DNA of 64,000 nucleotides. Origin: Hymenolepis diminuta (Eukaryota > Platyhelminthes > Cestoda > Cyclophyllidea > Hymenolepididae). A program made the position numbers and the translations under genes. Location: positions 2,128,997 through 2,192,996 of the forward strand of contig CAADRB010000008.1 in the NCBI GenBank assembly GCA_900708905.1, read 5' to 3'. The notes under the pieces were generated by a model. It did no database searches. It had not been told where the DNA came from and saw only the letters and a list, made by a program, of their open reading frames with translations. Positions within the stretch are counted from its first letter, which is position 1. Every line of letters begins with the position of its first letter. Of the stretch, positions 13,035-25,900 are shown in pieces.

Positions 13035-13060
13035 TGATTTTCTCTTTTTTCGTTTTAGCA
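13035..13060 (+). promoter_or_regulatory. Splice acceptor just before the DEK start codon (5' UTR intron or spliced-leader site)
   Basis: A T-rich tract ends in ...CGTTTTAG at 13060, followed by CAC and the start ATG at 13063. An acceptor three bases before a start codon fits either a 5' UTR intron or a spliced-leader trans-splice site; flatworms use both. It favours ATG 13063 over the in-frame ATG at 13030, which would lie in the intron. Confidence 0.55.
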
Positions 13061-13062
13061 CA

Positions 13063-16000
13063 ATGGAAATTACTGATAACACAGAAAATGTTGCTCCCCC
13101 TGCCGAGGAAGTCTCGGCTAAACAAACTGACGAGAAGCCCAAAGAAATCGTAACTGAGGTCGAGGAACCAACGGCGGAAGAAATCGAAACAAATGAGGGC
13201 AAAAAGGAAACACCCGAAGAGCCTGAATCGGAACCCGTTGTAGCTCAACCATCTTCAAGCGGAGACACTGAAGTTCGTCAACCGCGAGTTCGCAGACAAG
13301 TCCAACGCCTGTCCGACATGTTAAGTACAAGCTACGCCAAAGAGAAGGAGGCAAAGGAGAAAGCCTTGGACGAGATACTAGCGAAAGGTTCCGGTACCCC
13401 CCTTGGTGAAATTCCTCTTATTGAGGCCTCTATCAAGAAATGTAAACCAGTGGATTTAAAAGTACTTCACTATGCCTGTTTTGGTCGAGCTGGAACTGTG
13501 AATGAAGTGCGATCGAACTTGAGGAAATTCAATGGCCTTCCTTTTGACGCAAAATCTGATGAGTATGCTAAACGGGAGGCTGCTCTTAATAAGGAAGTAT
13601 TTTATCTTAAAGCAATTAATTGTTTGACTCATTTTGTTTACACCTTCAAAGCTGTCTAATTTCTCATTCTGGGAGTTGTCAGAAATTGCTTTCGAACTTG
13701 TATTAGTTTGCTTATTTATCTGTAAATGTTCTTTTGTTTATGAAGTTGTTAAATATTATTCTAGTCGATTAAGTGGATCCGTATGAGATTGGGATTTTTG
13801 GTGGAATTATGTTTTTTTTCTTATGCAGCTCAGTTTGTAGTTTCCGTTTACATCTTCTTATTCATCTCTTTGCTTTAAGAAAAAAATTAACCTGTTGATT
13901 GATTTAAATATTCAAGATATACCTATTTAGGATATTCTCTGTCAGTGATAACAGTTGGAAAACTGAATTCTGAATATTTTGATTTGATATTTTTATAGTT
14001 GTCTTATTAAGAGTCAAAATTTCTTTTGTGTTTCTAACCTCTACGGAGGTTAGAATTACAATCGGTGTGATTGTTTAGTCTTAGAAGATGAAATATATTA
14101 ATCAACAAAGTAAAGTAGAAGGTGATTGTTACTATAAGTGGAAGTCATGCTCTATTGTTTTACAGTTGCTATTTAGTTCAGAAAAATCTGAAACCGCTGT
14201 TTGATATCTGGATTTATGCATTTAAACTAATTTCATATTGAAATTCTGCCTTATTTCTACGATTTTTGTGAATAGTTTGTTACTCTTGTTACTTATCTAT
14301 CTCAAATTTTAGATGCTGTCCAGATTCTAATACAGTCTAGTTGAATTAAGGAGGTTGAGTTATCAAACCTCAAGTGATTTCTAAACCCTATGATTATTTT
14401 TCTAATTATGTTGGCGACAGATATATGTTAAATGAATGAAATAAAGGTAAGGTTATGTTTTATTTTAGGAACAGTTCTGTGATCATTGTTGCTGTAGATT
14501 ACGTGTCTTTATTTGACATTGGTTCTGTTGGAATCTAGCTTTGATATGCTGTGTTTGGCTTTTGTCGGTGTCATTTAACATGATTATTTAGACTGTTGAA
14601 ATATTTCCCTTTGATCTTATTCATATCCCGAATTCAATTCTCAACTTTATGTTGACTCATGATTCTAGTTCTCGGTTTTCCCTTCTACAGCTGATCTCCT
14701 ATGCTAACTTTCCAGTCTTTTTTTTGTGCGTTTGGAAATGGTTTTGAGTAAATTACTAACTCCTGATCGTAATAACAACGTTTTATTTCAATTTACTTTT
14801 CTAGAAAACCTGTAAGGGAGGTTCAAGAAGCACTGCGTCACCTTCACTTGGAGGTTTCAGGTCCCCGAGCTCAAATTGTCACCCGTCTGCTTGAATTCTT
14901 GCTCAAACCAGAGGCCTCTGTAGTCAAATACAAGGGCAAACTTCCACCCTCCAAACGTAGTCGTAAATCCAAGACTGATTCTTCGTCGGATAGCAAGAAA
15001 AATTCCCAATCCGGACGAAAATCTAGGAAGTCTTCTAAGGTATGGTGGTGTTGGGCCGGATTTTTCCCGTTCCTGTTCGTTCTTTATTTAGTTTTTTACT
15101 ATGGGATTAGTTTATGCATGTTGGCGATAATTTCAAATCTGTTGCAAGGGGGTCCTGTCCAAAACTCATTTTTGAAGCTTCTAGTGAGAATTTTTACCAA
15201 CTGATTATTTTGGCCACGTTTTGGTTACTTTGATCAGTAAACTCGATCTTAAAAAGTCTGACTTGAATATGCTAAGATATTTTGTCGAAAAATGATCAGT
15301 TAATATTCTCGCATAAGCTAGTAATTGAACAGTGTGTCTGGCTTTCAATAACCAAGCTATTAGAACAATGAAGGATTGAAGTTAAAGATTTCATTGATTT
15401 GTTCTCGAAAATTGCTGAACAGCATTTTCTTCTAAAGATCTTCATTTGAGATAACTGAGTATTGAGTTCTTTTTATAAGATTGAGTGATGGTACCGCTTC
15501 CATACTCATGACTGCTGAATGGTTAGTTTGTGTAAAATAATTTTGTGCCTAACACGTTGTGTTGTAATCCATGGAAAGTCGAAAGGTGTAATTTTTCTTA
15601 GTGGTAGGGCGTCTGAGTACGTGGAATTGTCAAATATTCCCATTCGAAATTGAGGAGATAGGATCGAGTAGATATCGAAAATAGATTTGATTTGTTTGAT
15701 TTTTCTCTTGGTTTGCATACTATTAACTTCATGGACAGTTCATTATTCTGTATTCCAGTATTCAAATTTGATTGTAATGCTGGTTCTTGTGTGAATTTGT
15801 ATCCGTGATATCCTGTGCTTATTGGCCATTTGATTGACATGTTTGGTAATAACATTTCAACTCACTGCAATGCAGAAAATTTTACCCTTTTTTTATGCTG
15901 CGATAGCTAAAAGGAGGGGATCGGAAAGACGTTGAAAGTAAAGTTCAAGTATCAAAAGAGTCTTGCTTATAGGCTATTTCACGTTTTAAATTTCATGATT

Positions 16001-19000
16001 CACCGCCTGTATTATTGAGCAAATTCTTGTCCATGATATCCAGCGCTTTTTGATCGGTATTGAGGTCTGTCTTGCTACTTCAAATCATTTTTCTTCCAAG
16101 GTTGAGAATCAGAATGGTCCAACATGATTTTAAACACCTTACGTGATCTTAACATAGCGGAACTCCGATTGGCCAAAATTTTAACTTCGATATGATTTCA
16201 ATGTTTTTTTCTTACAATGCTGAAGGTAGCGACATTATTGCTAGTAAACATGATTTTAGCATAACAGAGCTCGGGCAATGTATTTGAACTCTTGACTTAC
16301 TCTGGCGATTTCCTCACCATATATGTATTTTATATATATTTAGGAAAGCGAAGAGGAAGAAGGTAGCAGCGATGAGGAACTAGAAGAAGAAGGGTCTGAA
16401 ACAGAAGAAAAACCCGAAACTACTTCAGCAACTTCGACCAAGGAGGCCTCAGATAGCGATGATGATGATGGTGATGATGATGATGACTTCTCTCCAGCTG
16501 GTGGTAAGAAGCAGAAGAAGGTCGCTGGCAAAAAGAAGTTTGCACCCAAGAAACGTAAGGCTGCATCTACTAGTAAGTCCGCTACCCCAGCCAAGCGACG
16601 AAAACGCGCAAAGAAGGCTGAGACAGAATCTGAGAGCGAGCAAGAGGAAGACGAGCCCACTCACTTAGAGGAGTCTGGTGATGAGAATTCGAAAGAGGAG
16701 AAAACTGATGAGAAGACAGAAGACAAACAAGATAGTGATGATAATGATGATGACAAACCGTTAGCAATGGTGTCTTCCTGTTCTGTAAAATCGGATGAAG
16801 CAAAATCTGATGGTATTGAGAATCTGGCTGCTGCTGCAGAATCGTCAAAGCCTGCTGAAGGGGAAAATGAATCTGCTCCTTTTCCTTCGGATGAAGAGTT
16901 GAAGGAGAAGACTATTGAACTCTTGATGAAGTCCAATTTGAATGAGGTCTCCATGAAGACTATCCGACAATCGGTATGTGTGAAGCCAGGTTTCCAACCC
17001 TTTACAATTGGTGTTCAATTCCATGCATTATAGAAAACGGAAGTAATAAGTTATTTCTCTATTACTGAAGTTAAAAAAGTTGAGCCACGTTAGTGACCAA
17101 CTGAAAATACCTGTTGCTGCTGACTCCTTGTATGCTAGTGAAGCAGCGGTCAACTTGATCGTTTGCGAAGTCAGATGACACAGGTTCGGTGCAATGGTGT
17201 CTGTGATCGGAATTGTCGACCTCATTGATTAAGTCTGGCTAATAAGGGGTGGGGAGTGGCAGAAATCTAGTTTCTCATCTGAGAAGCTCCATGACGCTAG
17301 CTCTCCCCAAGGTAAGTGTTGGAAAGCGCGTTCCTAAATGTGCTTGGAGTTAATTTGTTATAATGCCAACTGTGTATAGTATAACGCCCAAGACTGACAA
17401 GAGATCGAAATAAACAAAGTCTATGAATAGTGCGTTGCTTTGATCGTTACAGCTGGGAAATATGTTTTATGGAAGTTAAATGTGAATCCAGATCAATCAC
17501 TAAGACGAGTGTATATCGAGTGTAGCATTTACCGATCTAATACTACCAAATTATTAATTCTGAGTAGGGGAAGAAGGTATGGGATATGCGAATGCACTTG
17601 AAATATTATTGTGACCCGATCATAAGGTATCTCACAATGAGATCAAGAGTACTCTGTTTGGCAAAGACTCAATCTCCCTGTGCATTATCTGGGCTTTTCA
17701 TTATCTTACCACTCTGTCATTCTGATATGTTCTCACGTTAGGGCTGACTCATTTTAACCAAGACCCGTCCATGTATCATACTGGTAACTTTTTTGTTTTC
17801 AATTTTCTAGAGAGGTTCATGTTTTTATTCTTGGCTGATTTGCCTTGACTGTTCTCACACTCCCCTATGTGATAAAGTTGTTAATGATTGTTTATTTGTT
17901 TTAGATCGCTGATTTATACGCTAGTGTCGACCTCTCCTCGAAAAGGGACTATATAAACGGTCTCATAAAGGAGGTATGTACCGCCACGTGAGATTATGTA
18001 AAAGCTATTTGTGGCAAGGTTACAAAACATTGCATAATTTTCATCAAGATCTTGTTCAATTTCCGTTTGAGCAATTATCAAATGTATCTCTTAGAGAGGT
18101 TTTATTGTTTTTTTTTGTTCTCTAAAATAAGCTCTGGAATTGGTCAAGTGGATTGGATTCTGCTTAAAAATTAAAATTATTTCAGTCAATTAAGTACTGT
18201 TGTCCTACGGTCTTATGATCTCCCTCCTCCATTTACTCAGGGGAAGCCATCTTATACTTGGTCTCAAAACTAGTGGTCTAGACAAATTCTCATGCCAGCA
18301 GTAAGGGTATTGCGCTCAACGCTCACAGTTTCAAAGTCAGTCCTCCTGGGTTCAATCGTAGCGGTCAACAAAAGTAGTGACAGATTTTAATTCCTGGATA
18401 CTACTTATTTGCTCAATATGAGTGTTTTTAAAGCACTTCTTGGACTTAGGTATTGTGAAACCCGGATCATCGAAATTCAACGCACCACTGTAGTAAAAAC
18501 CGCTTATGCCTGAGCTCATTAGAGGGCGATCATTATTAAACCAATATTGGTATGCGCTATCTTACCTCATTAACCTTAAACTCAAACTCGTGTGCTCCCA
18601 ACGAAATGTAGCAAAATTGGAGAGTCATTTGTAGTGGTTAATAAGTGTAGGACTTTATATCCTTCATAATAAATTTTAAACTCGTGATGTTATCTGTCGC
18701 AACGATTTTTTTAATTACCCGCGTACGTGCAAAGTTAATACATGAAGTATTAGCTTAGATTTAGAAATGGGCATGACCTGTGGATTTCGGCGTTTATGTA
18801 ATTCTTATGTGAGAACCTGTGATAGGAAACGGAATTGAGTGGCGGAAGTTCTGAGCTGAATTATTTTATCGCTGTTCCTCTGAATGAGATTTTACCCCTT
18901 CCATATTACTAGATAATCAGCCAACAGCTTACCCAATTTTCAGGGTTCAGGCAACTGCAGTCACCTGGATTTTTATTATCTGGTGGGGTATCCAATCACT

Positions 19001-19133
19001 TTCCTTTTTATTAACGAAAATTCGTCTGAGTTACGAGTTTTCCGTCTTCTTTCTACTGGCGTTCAATGTTTATTTGTATTATAAATCCTTTGCTGAACAT
19101 TTTTTTTTGTAGTACCTGGCCACCAGTACCTAG
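13063..19133 (+). CDS. DEK: DEK-type chromatin protein
   Basis: Proposed exons: 13063-13596, 14805-15039, 16344-16973, 17905-17973 and probably 19113-19133, about 495 aa. DEK is a nuclear DNA-binding protein that shapes chromatin and acts as a histone chaperone and splicing cofactor. Visible in order: an acidic Glu-rich N-terminus; the DEK core (LKVLHYACFGRAGTVNEVRS, FNGLPF); a SAP/SAF-box helix pair in exon 2 (LHLEVSGPRAQIVTRLLEFL); a long acidic/basic tail with Asp runs and KKRK-like nuclear-localisation stretches in exon 3; and a C-terminal DEK_C fold across exons 3-4 (LNEVSMKTIRQS, then DLYASVDLSSKRDYINGL). Oddities: exons 1 and 2 are out of phase by one base (a four-A run opens exon 2), and the end is ambiguous. 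Exon 4 has a strong donor (GAG|gtatgt) leading to a short exon YLATST-stop; without splicing it would stop at 17991. SINE-like and other repeats lie in its introns. Confidence 0.88.
15680..15850 (+). repeat. Interspersed repeat family R2, copy 1 (DEK intron 2)
   Basis: Shares with copies at 15905-16290, 26590-26900 and 27650-27990 the string TTCAAATTT-GATT followed by a T-rich block, AAATT-TTGT and GTGATATCC-G-GCTTATTG. Upstream, GATTTTTCTC...TTCATGGACAGTTCA matches copy 3 (...AATGAACAGTTCA). The copies are diverged and have no coding frame. Confidence 0.6.
15905..16290 (+). repeat. Interspersed repeat family R2, copy 2 (DEK intron 2)
   Basis: The 5' part (GGGGATCGG...GTTGAAAGTAAAGTT...CAAAAGAGTC) matches copies 4 and 5. 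The middle (AAATTTCATGATTC...GTCCATGATATCCAGCG) matches copies 1, 3 and 4. The 3' part (GATTTTAAACACCTTACG...AACATAGCGGAACTCC) aligns with copy 3 (GATTTTCAGCAACTTACAG...AATATAGCAGAGATGAGG). It is the fullest copy and defines the unit at roughly 350-400 bp. Confidence 0.65.
17131..17350 (+). repeat. SINE-like element with tRNA-like head, copy B (DEK intron 3)
   Basis: The head GAAGCAGCGGTCAACTTGATCG and GGTTCGGTGC about 35 bases later resemble RNA polymerase III A and B boxes. The body (GATTAAGTCTGGCTAAT, TCTAGTTTCTCATC) and the tail (AGTGTTGGAAAGCGCGTTCC...GTGCTTGGAG) match the copies at 20845, 18295 and 58575. Confidence 0.6.
18295..18450 (+). repeat. SINE-like element, copy C (DEK last intron)
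   Basis: Contains a good B-box-like string (GGGTTCAATCG), a CGCTCAACGCTCACAGTTTC head, and the family tail GAGTGTTTTTAAAGCACTTC-TTGGACTT. The A box is poor. Confidence 0.5.
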
Positions 19134-19344
19134 ATGTTCTCTCATCTACTACTCACCTCTATCGCCGACGAATTTTAAATAAGCTGGATTGATATTTTAT
19201 TGTTAATTGTAATGTAAGGCTATCTCCCTTCCCTCTATCCAAAATTTTTGTACAACTGCATTTAATCCCTCCAGTATGTGTCCCGAGTATAACATTTTCT
19301 TAATATCTACACATGTATGTGTGCATTATTCTTCAATGAAACCT

Positions 19345-19350
19345 ATTAAA
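19345..19350 (+). terminator. Candidate poly(A) signal of DEK
   Basis: ATTAAA about 210 bases after the proposed DEK stop at 19133, in an A-rich context. It is the nearest accepted variant signal I can see. Confidence 0.35.
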
Positions 19351-19913
19351 TTAAAAAATCTGTAATGGTTTTCACTTGACTTCTTTTTATGGTTTGCCTG
19401 TAACGCACTGCCACCAACTCTTGTAATCCTCACGTAACACTAATTTCCACTTTGTCTTTACATTTCAGTAATTTACCAAGTCGATATTAGGTTGTGCTAA
19501 GATGTACCGCTAATGCCATAGGTAATTTATAGTTTCCCGATCAGGTGATTAGCCAATAAGAGATCTCGTCTCATTTGGATTAGCCAATCAGGTGATGCGA
19601 ATTAGGAAATCCTGGAGCAAATGACTGCATGACACTTTATTAAATTAAAATGTCAACTCAGTCTTAATAAAAACACCCTCTTTAGAAGTTAGCCAATTAA
19701 AACCTCTCACTTATGGTTGTTAATCACTTCAATGGCTCTGAGAACATAGCACAATTTATAAACATAATTCTGCTTAACACAAATTAAATTGTGTGATGGA
19801 GTTATTATCGATTTGGTCAAATAAATGGAGAAGTTAGCCATAATTGATTAGTCGAAGTTTCATAACAAACACGCCAGTAGTACTGATGAGTAATAAGTAT
19901 AACTTATTTTTAG

Positions 19914-22900
19914 GCTTTCGGTGATCCACGTTCTGTTATTGCTTATCGCGGAATAAACGAAATCCGCAGGGAGAAACCATGTTGGAAAGCAACTCTCGTT
20001 TCACCATGGTTTTACATCTCAACAATTGGATTTCTTATTGCCCTTGGGATGGGACTTCACATCTATTCTCAGTCGAAATTGAAACCAGTAGATGTCGATC
20101 TATTGGAATTGGCAAAATGTCCTGCCTGCTTTGGACAGTCAGCGTGTCCTGCTTTCTTCAGAGGTGGTGTACGATTACCCACCCTCTATGGATATCGGCC
20201 AATCCATGCAAGTGATTTTGAAAAGTTCGATGGGTTAACGGATGTGGATTTAGGTTAGTTGGCAAGTAGGCTTAACGATTCCTAACTCTTCATTATGCCT
20301 CTATGCTTAAATGTTAGTATTATTATCATCAGACAGATGTAATTTTTGTATACTCTTATCATCAGAAAATATTTTCTGTCATAAAATGATAAGGTTACAT
20401 TGGACTTAGAATGTGAATTGAATTTTCATTATTGGAGCTGTTATAACTAATGACTCAGTGCCTTCTCAACTCACCCTCATCTGTGAAGATTTGCTTACAA
20501 GCATGAATTCATTTTAAGCCGCACTTTTCGAACTATACTGATGTAAGATGATTAAAGGTCCCACTTTTCACAGAACTTTAAGGCGCCATTTTTCCCACCT
20601 AAAATTTGTTGGTATCTAGCAAACAAACTGTAATCCAAAACAAATACAGCTAGCGTTCTCTCCTTTAAATTCTTATTTAGAGACCTAATTTTCTATTCCT
20701 CTGCAATGCCCATTTCTCTTTTCTAGTTGTTTACGGTCTAGTTTTATCCATTTTAAGATAAATAACGGTTGCTTAACGGTGCATAGTTTTAATGAGTGCC
20801 TCAAATGCTTTTACCCGAAATTCCATCAGGAGCATATATAAACCTGTAGTGTAGCGGTTAATGTGCTCGTTTGTGAAGCCACAGATCGCGGGTTTGATGT
20901 CCATCGATGCACACCGGTTAAATCTGGCTTTTAAAGATGGGAAAGAGTTCCAGTTTCATATCATATGATGCTACTTCTCTACTCACTATGAGTGTTGAAA
21001 AATACCTTCCCAAACGGGCTTGGAAGTTATCATTGGAGGTATATGGTCTCGTAAGATATTTTATGTGATTACTTCATTGGTCATGCATTTCTCATTCGAT
21101 GGGATTAAAGAAGTCATCCTGTTATCATTTATTACTTTCAATAGCAAAACAAAATTGCAAATTTAATCATGAGAAGACTTCTAAAAATGAAGATAAGTGA
21201 ACTAGTTCAATAAGGAGTACAAAGGTGAAAATGTTTAGTAGAATTAGGGAATAAAATTGATGTTCGGAGTTTATTGAATATTTGACCGAATTGAGGGGTT
21301 GAGTTATAAGTAGAATGGTAGAATGGTACACTGTCCTGATAATTTATTTAAGTGGTATTATTCTTCAGGCATGTTAGAAAGAGAACCAGCAGTTCTGCGT
21401 CAACTTTATTTTCCCTCTACGTCATCAGAAGTGGATGTTGAAGTATGCCGACGACAGAGATCAGACGACTTCCAAGATGAAGCGCCCCTCCCAAGATGTA
21501 TTCCACGTCTGTCAATTTGGAGATGGATGGCTACAGATGGCCCAGGAACGAGTGATCCAGTGGATGTGAATATTGTTAGAAACATGTCGGTCTTCACACG
21601 ATGTGCGTCGCCAAGACTGTTGCAGCTTATTCAGTCAAGGTAATTAGAGTAACAATTTTGTTTTCGATTGTATATTTATGGCGGGATGGGTTCAGTATTT
21701 GAGAGAGACCAATCCTTGATGAAGGAAACTGCACGAGCTCGACTGCCACAAGATAGGATGAAGACAGAGTCGGTAGCAAATACTTACTGGGAGAGAACAG
21801 AAGGGTGGCAGCAGTCTTCTAAGTATGACGTGGAAAAAGTAATTAGGTGGAATGGTAAAGCTAATGCTGAATAACAGATGAAAATCGACAAAATATTTAA
21901 TAGCCGAGGGACAAAGGTGAGGTAGGAAGCTATTAAAAATTGATAAGTAAAATTCGACAACATATAACGAATGTAGGTCATAAAGTCACCACATATTTGT
22001 GTGCCTGGATGCCTTATTGTTAAACGTCAATGCGTCCGTGCTGCTATCGATTTCCAATAATTGCTCATTTTTCAGGCCTTTGTTAAAATATGTGATTAAT
22101 TGTGAGGGCTATGGTGTGACTCATTTACCCTATTTTAGTCAGTGTTTTTATTCCATTTTGTGCGTTATTCTAAATGCACCCCAACATATCAGAATACCCT
22201 ATTCACAATAGTGATGCTAAGTTTTAATGGGTTAGAATAGTGACTCCTTTTATACTTGTAGGGCAATAGTCATTTCCATCATCTTCAGAGCTAGAGTATA
22301 TGTTCGTTACCTACTCGTAGGATAGTTTTTAATTTGAGATCTGAAATTTTGGAGATTGAAATATGAACAGCGTGAGGGAATAAAAAACCATTTGAGATAG
22401 GGGTTAATCTTTTATTTTTTACTTTTCTTTGCTTTTTTAATATTCCGATTCAAGAAACTGGTGATAAATTTGGGGTTTTCATTTAGTTATTTATGGTCCA
22501 TATGGATTTTAAGCAAATTAGTAGCACCTTGGAGCCCGTATATTGAAAAACTTGCATTCCTCCCTTATTTTGACCAGCACAATTGATCGTTCCTTTCACT
22601 GGATATGCACTGATGAGTATTGAAATCACAATATAACCAAGTTTCCTCTTTATATTTAATCAACTCATATTATCGTTGTTGAGCTCTTCTAAGCCTCCAT
22701 TTCAGTTGAGATTTCCCCTCTTTCTCAAAAATTTTACTGATTAACACTTGCCCTAGGCATGGCTAGTAATGGTATTTGCGTCAGTCTAATAAAACCTTTA
22801 TCAGTTAACTTAATCATTCCTCATCCAGACAGCACATTTTATTCAGCAGTCGAGCCCATAATTCACATAAGTCTCAAACAGGTTTATATAATTGTTTTCC

Positions 22901-25900
22901 ATTTTGTCTGTTTTTCTAAAAAGGACTTCATCTTTGCTACAAATAGGTCCTAACAATTCTTTTTTGGGTGATACAACTGAACTTCTCTATATTGAGAGCA
23001 ATGGACCTTTTTGTCCATTAACCGCCAGCCTCAGTGACCGTCTGAGTTTTTGTGATTCGGCCACGTCTAAGGTTCCCATAAGACGAAACACAGTCCCTTC
23101 TCTTTCTCAATCAATGTTTTTACTGCCTTAGACATTGGTCTGATTTATCCCCGCGTCTTCTATAGGAAGGAAGGTATCTTGAAGCCATTCGTCTGAGATT
23201 CGCATTCTGCCATTCCTTTTAATGATTAGAATTAACCAGTGCAATTGGGTATTCATCAATAAATATCAATCTCGTGATCTCTGGCTCGACAAACGTGCAC
23301 TTTGATCACTGCAATGTCAGAGCAGTTCCTGATCAGCGTGGTTTCGAGCACTGCAATTAGATTAATTCGATCATATCAACTTAATTGAAGACCTACTAAA
23401 TGAGCGTGATGCATGACTGTTTGATATTGCTTTGCTATACACGCTGATTGCGCAGGCGAAACGCATATATAAATGGACAAGTGAAGCCAGTAGCAAATTT
23501 GACTGGAAAGCTTATAAAATGAAAGTTAATCCTCTATAAACACTTGTACTAAAATTATCCGTTGTATCTTAACATTTTATCATCTTTCTGTAGATATCGT
23601 GAACGTTCTAGCAATCTACATCTACCTGCTCAAAAATTGTGGCTGCGTTTTGATGAACTGACACTTCTCTTCAATCTGGCAATCAATCCACATATGGTTA
23701 TCGCTACTACCTTTCCTCCTAATGAGGGTTGGCCATTCCCCCTTCAAATAGGAGCCTGCGGTCGAATGACCCTGGAAAAAGGGACCACAAAACCACTTAG
23801 TCTTTTCGTTAATGTAAAATTCTGTGTAGATATTTTGTGTCTACTGAAATTATATAAGTAGCTGTATATATATATCTTTCAGGCTCCAGTGAAAACAAGA
23901 CTTCAAATTCTCAAAAGTCTCCTCCAGATACCTTCTAAATTAATTTCAAATGCAACCCTTGTTGATCCAAAAAATGGGGATTTCGTCCTCTACTTGGGAG
24001 ATTATCGATGGAATGTCTTTGGGGTTGATCCGTTCACCTACCACGTCAGCATCATTCAAGCGCGTCATATTATTGCCGTGGATTTGCGAAAGGTGAGTTC
24101 ATTGGAGACGTAATAGTTTTATTAATGTAGATTCAGTAGAAATATTGGAGTGTGCTGTTTGTTATTTCCCTGAAGAAGAAAGTTGGTATTTAAAGATTTT
24201 TTGATATTTTTAAGGAATAATTCCAACATGTAATTAAATTCCTAGGTATATCATTGCTCAATTTTTAGCTGTGTTGTAAGTGCTCCCTTAAGATTAATCG
24301 AATTATTAATAGCAGACATTTCAAGATACTGATTGAGCAAAAGATTTTCAGTTGTCAGAATCTAAAGTCAACAGGATTTTTAATGATTTTTCTCCACGGA
24401 AGGTGTGGCCGTTTTTGTACTCTATGATGTTCATTTAATTTGATCATTTGTCATTTATTTTTATTATTAATTACTGATATTTTCCTGATCTTTTCGTGTC
24501 TTCTTACATTACCGGGCAATTGTGACTTAATATGCGGTCACATAATGTAGAAATATACTCGTACTTTTGCTTCCTGATTTGCTTTTACTATCATTCAATT
24601 ATGCTCCATCGAATTTCGACATTTTTTGTTTAATTGTCAACTCAAATTATTTCCAAATGCTCATCCATTATAATTTCCAAGCACATATGGGAGAGCAATT
24701 TTCAGACATTCATTATGGAGTCTTTCTGATGAAAAACTCGAATTTTAACACTCCTTTTGCTTATCCATTAACCTACGCTAGTCGCTATATCAACTAGGTG
24801 CCCATCCATGGGCCTTGAACTAGTCACTTCTTGTGTGATTTGTTAATAAGCGATATTAATATATAAGCTGTCCATCTCGTTTATAGATATAAGGATTTAG
24901 TTTCTTAATGGGATCGACAGCTTGTGTTTGCTTAATTGAAACATGTTTATTTCAAAATTGGTGAAATTTTATTGGGCTTTGCACTCATGGCTTGATTAAT
25001 CTCTCGCTGCAACATTGCTGTTCTTTCTTCAATGACTAAATGATTATTTTTCTCATTTTATATGAACGGATAGAAGTTGATTTCACACTTCCCTAACGTT
25101 CCTATCAATTCATCGTATTCAAAACTCCTAGTCAGAGCTCTCACGGTCGTGCTATCTTAAATTTATATCTGTATAGTTTGTATAATTTTACCCTCTGTTG
25201 CATAAATTTCCATGTCTAGACTGTCAATCGTCAAACCCTCCTATCCTCTCTTTAATTAAATTTTACGCATGTATACCACATACCCAGCCCTTTTTTTCAA
25301 CACCTCTTAACTGGGGCGCCAAGCTCTACACAGCACATGTTTCTTCGGTCACGGAAACACACTGCATGTTGGTTCCTTCTACCTCGTTCTTACACTTTTC
25401 TGGTCTCTTTCTGTTCTCCTGGTGTCACCATGGTGCAATGCATGAATTTTCTCTGATCACATTTGCATGCGTAGATGTATGATGCCAACTACAACTACTT
25501 GGGGTCTTTCACATTTGCATTTTCCTGCTTTAGATTACTCTCTCGCTATCGCTTGCGCCCACGACTAATATTAGTCATTTGCAAGAACTACTTCTTTGCT
25601 TTTTTAGAATTGCCTCAATGTATGTGCTAATAGAACTGAGAAGTCAGCTCATAGACGTAGGATAACCTGTGAGATTATAAAATACTCCCCTTAATGAAAG
25701 GCATGATAATGTTGAAATACTATATGGTTTGCCTAATGAATCATTAATTCTGAGCTCTCACTGTCGAACCACATGATAAGTTTTGAGACACAGCTGTATC
25801 TCGTATATCCACCTAGTTGATATAATATGCCAAAATATGATTTAGTAAAATTTATCCTCTCTGGAGTCTTTTGGGTCCTTGTCTGTAGTTCCCAATACGT

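Noticed and set aside
13030..13062. Upstream in-frame ATG for DEK (adds 11 residues)
   Set aside because: It lies inside a polypyrimidine tract that ends in an acceptor AG just before the ATG at 13063.
16340..16954. Long - strand open frames rich in Ser, opposite the third DEK exon
   Set aside because: They mirror the Asp/Glu/Lys codons of DEK (GAT/GAA read backwards gives Ser/Phe/Leu) and have no domain.
19979..20215. Open frame starting with ATG inside the first DIPK2-like exon
   Set aside because: It is in another frame from the conserved CPACFG frame and is a chance overlap.
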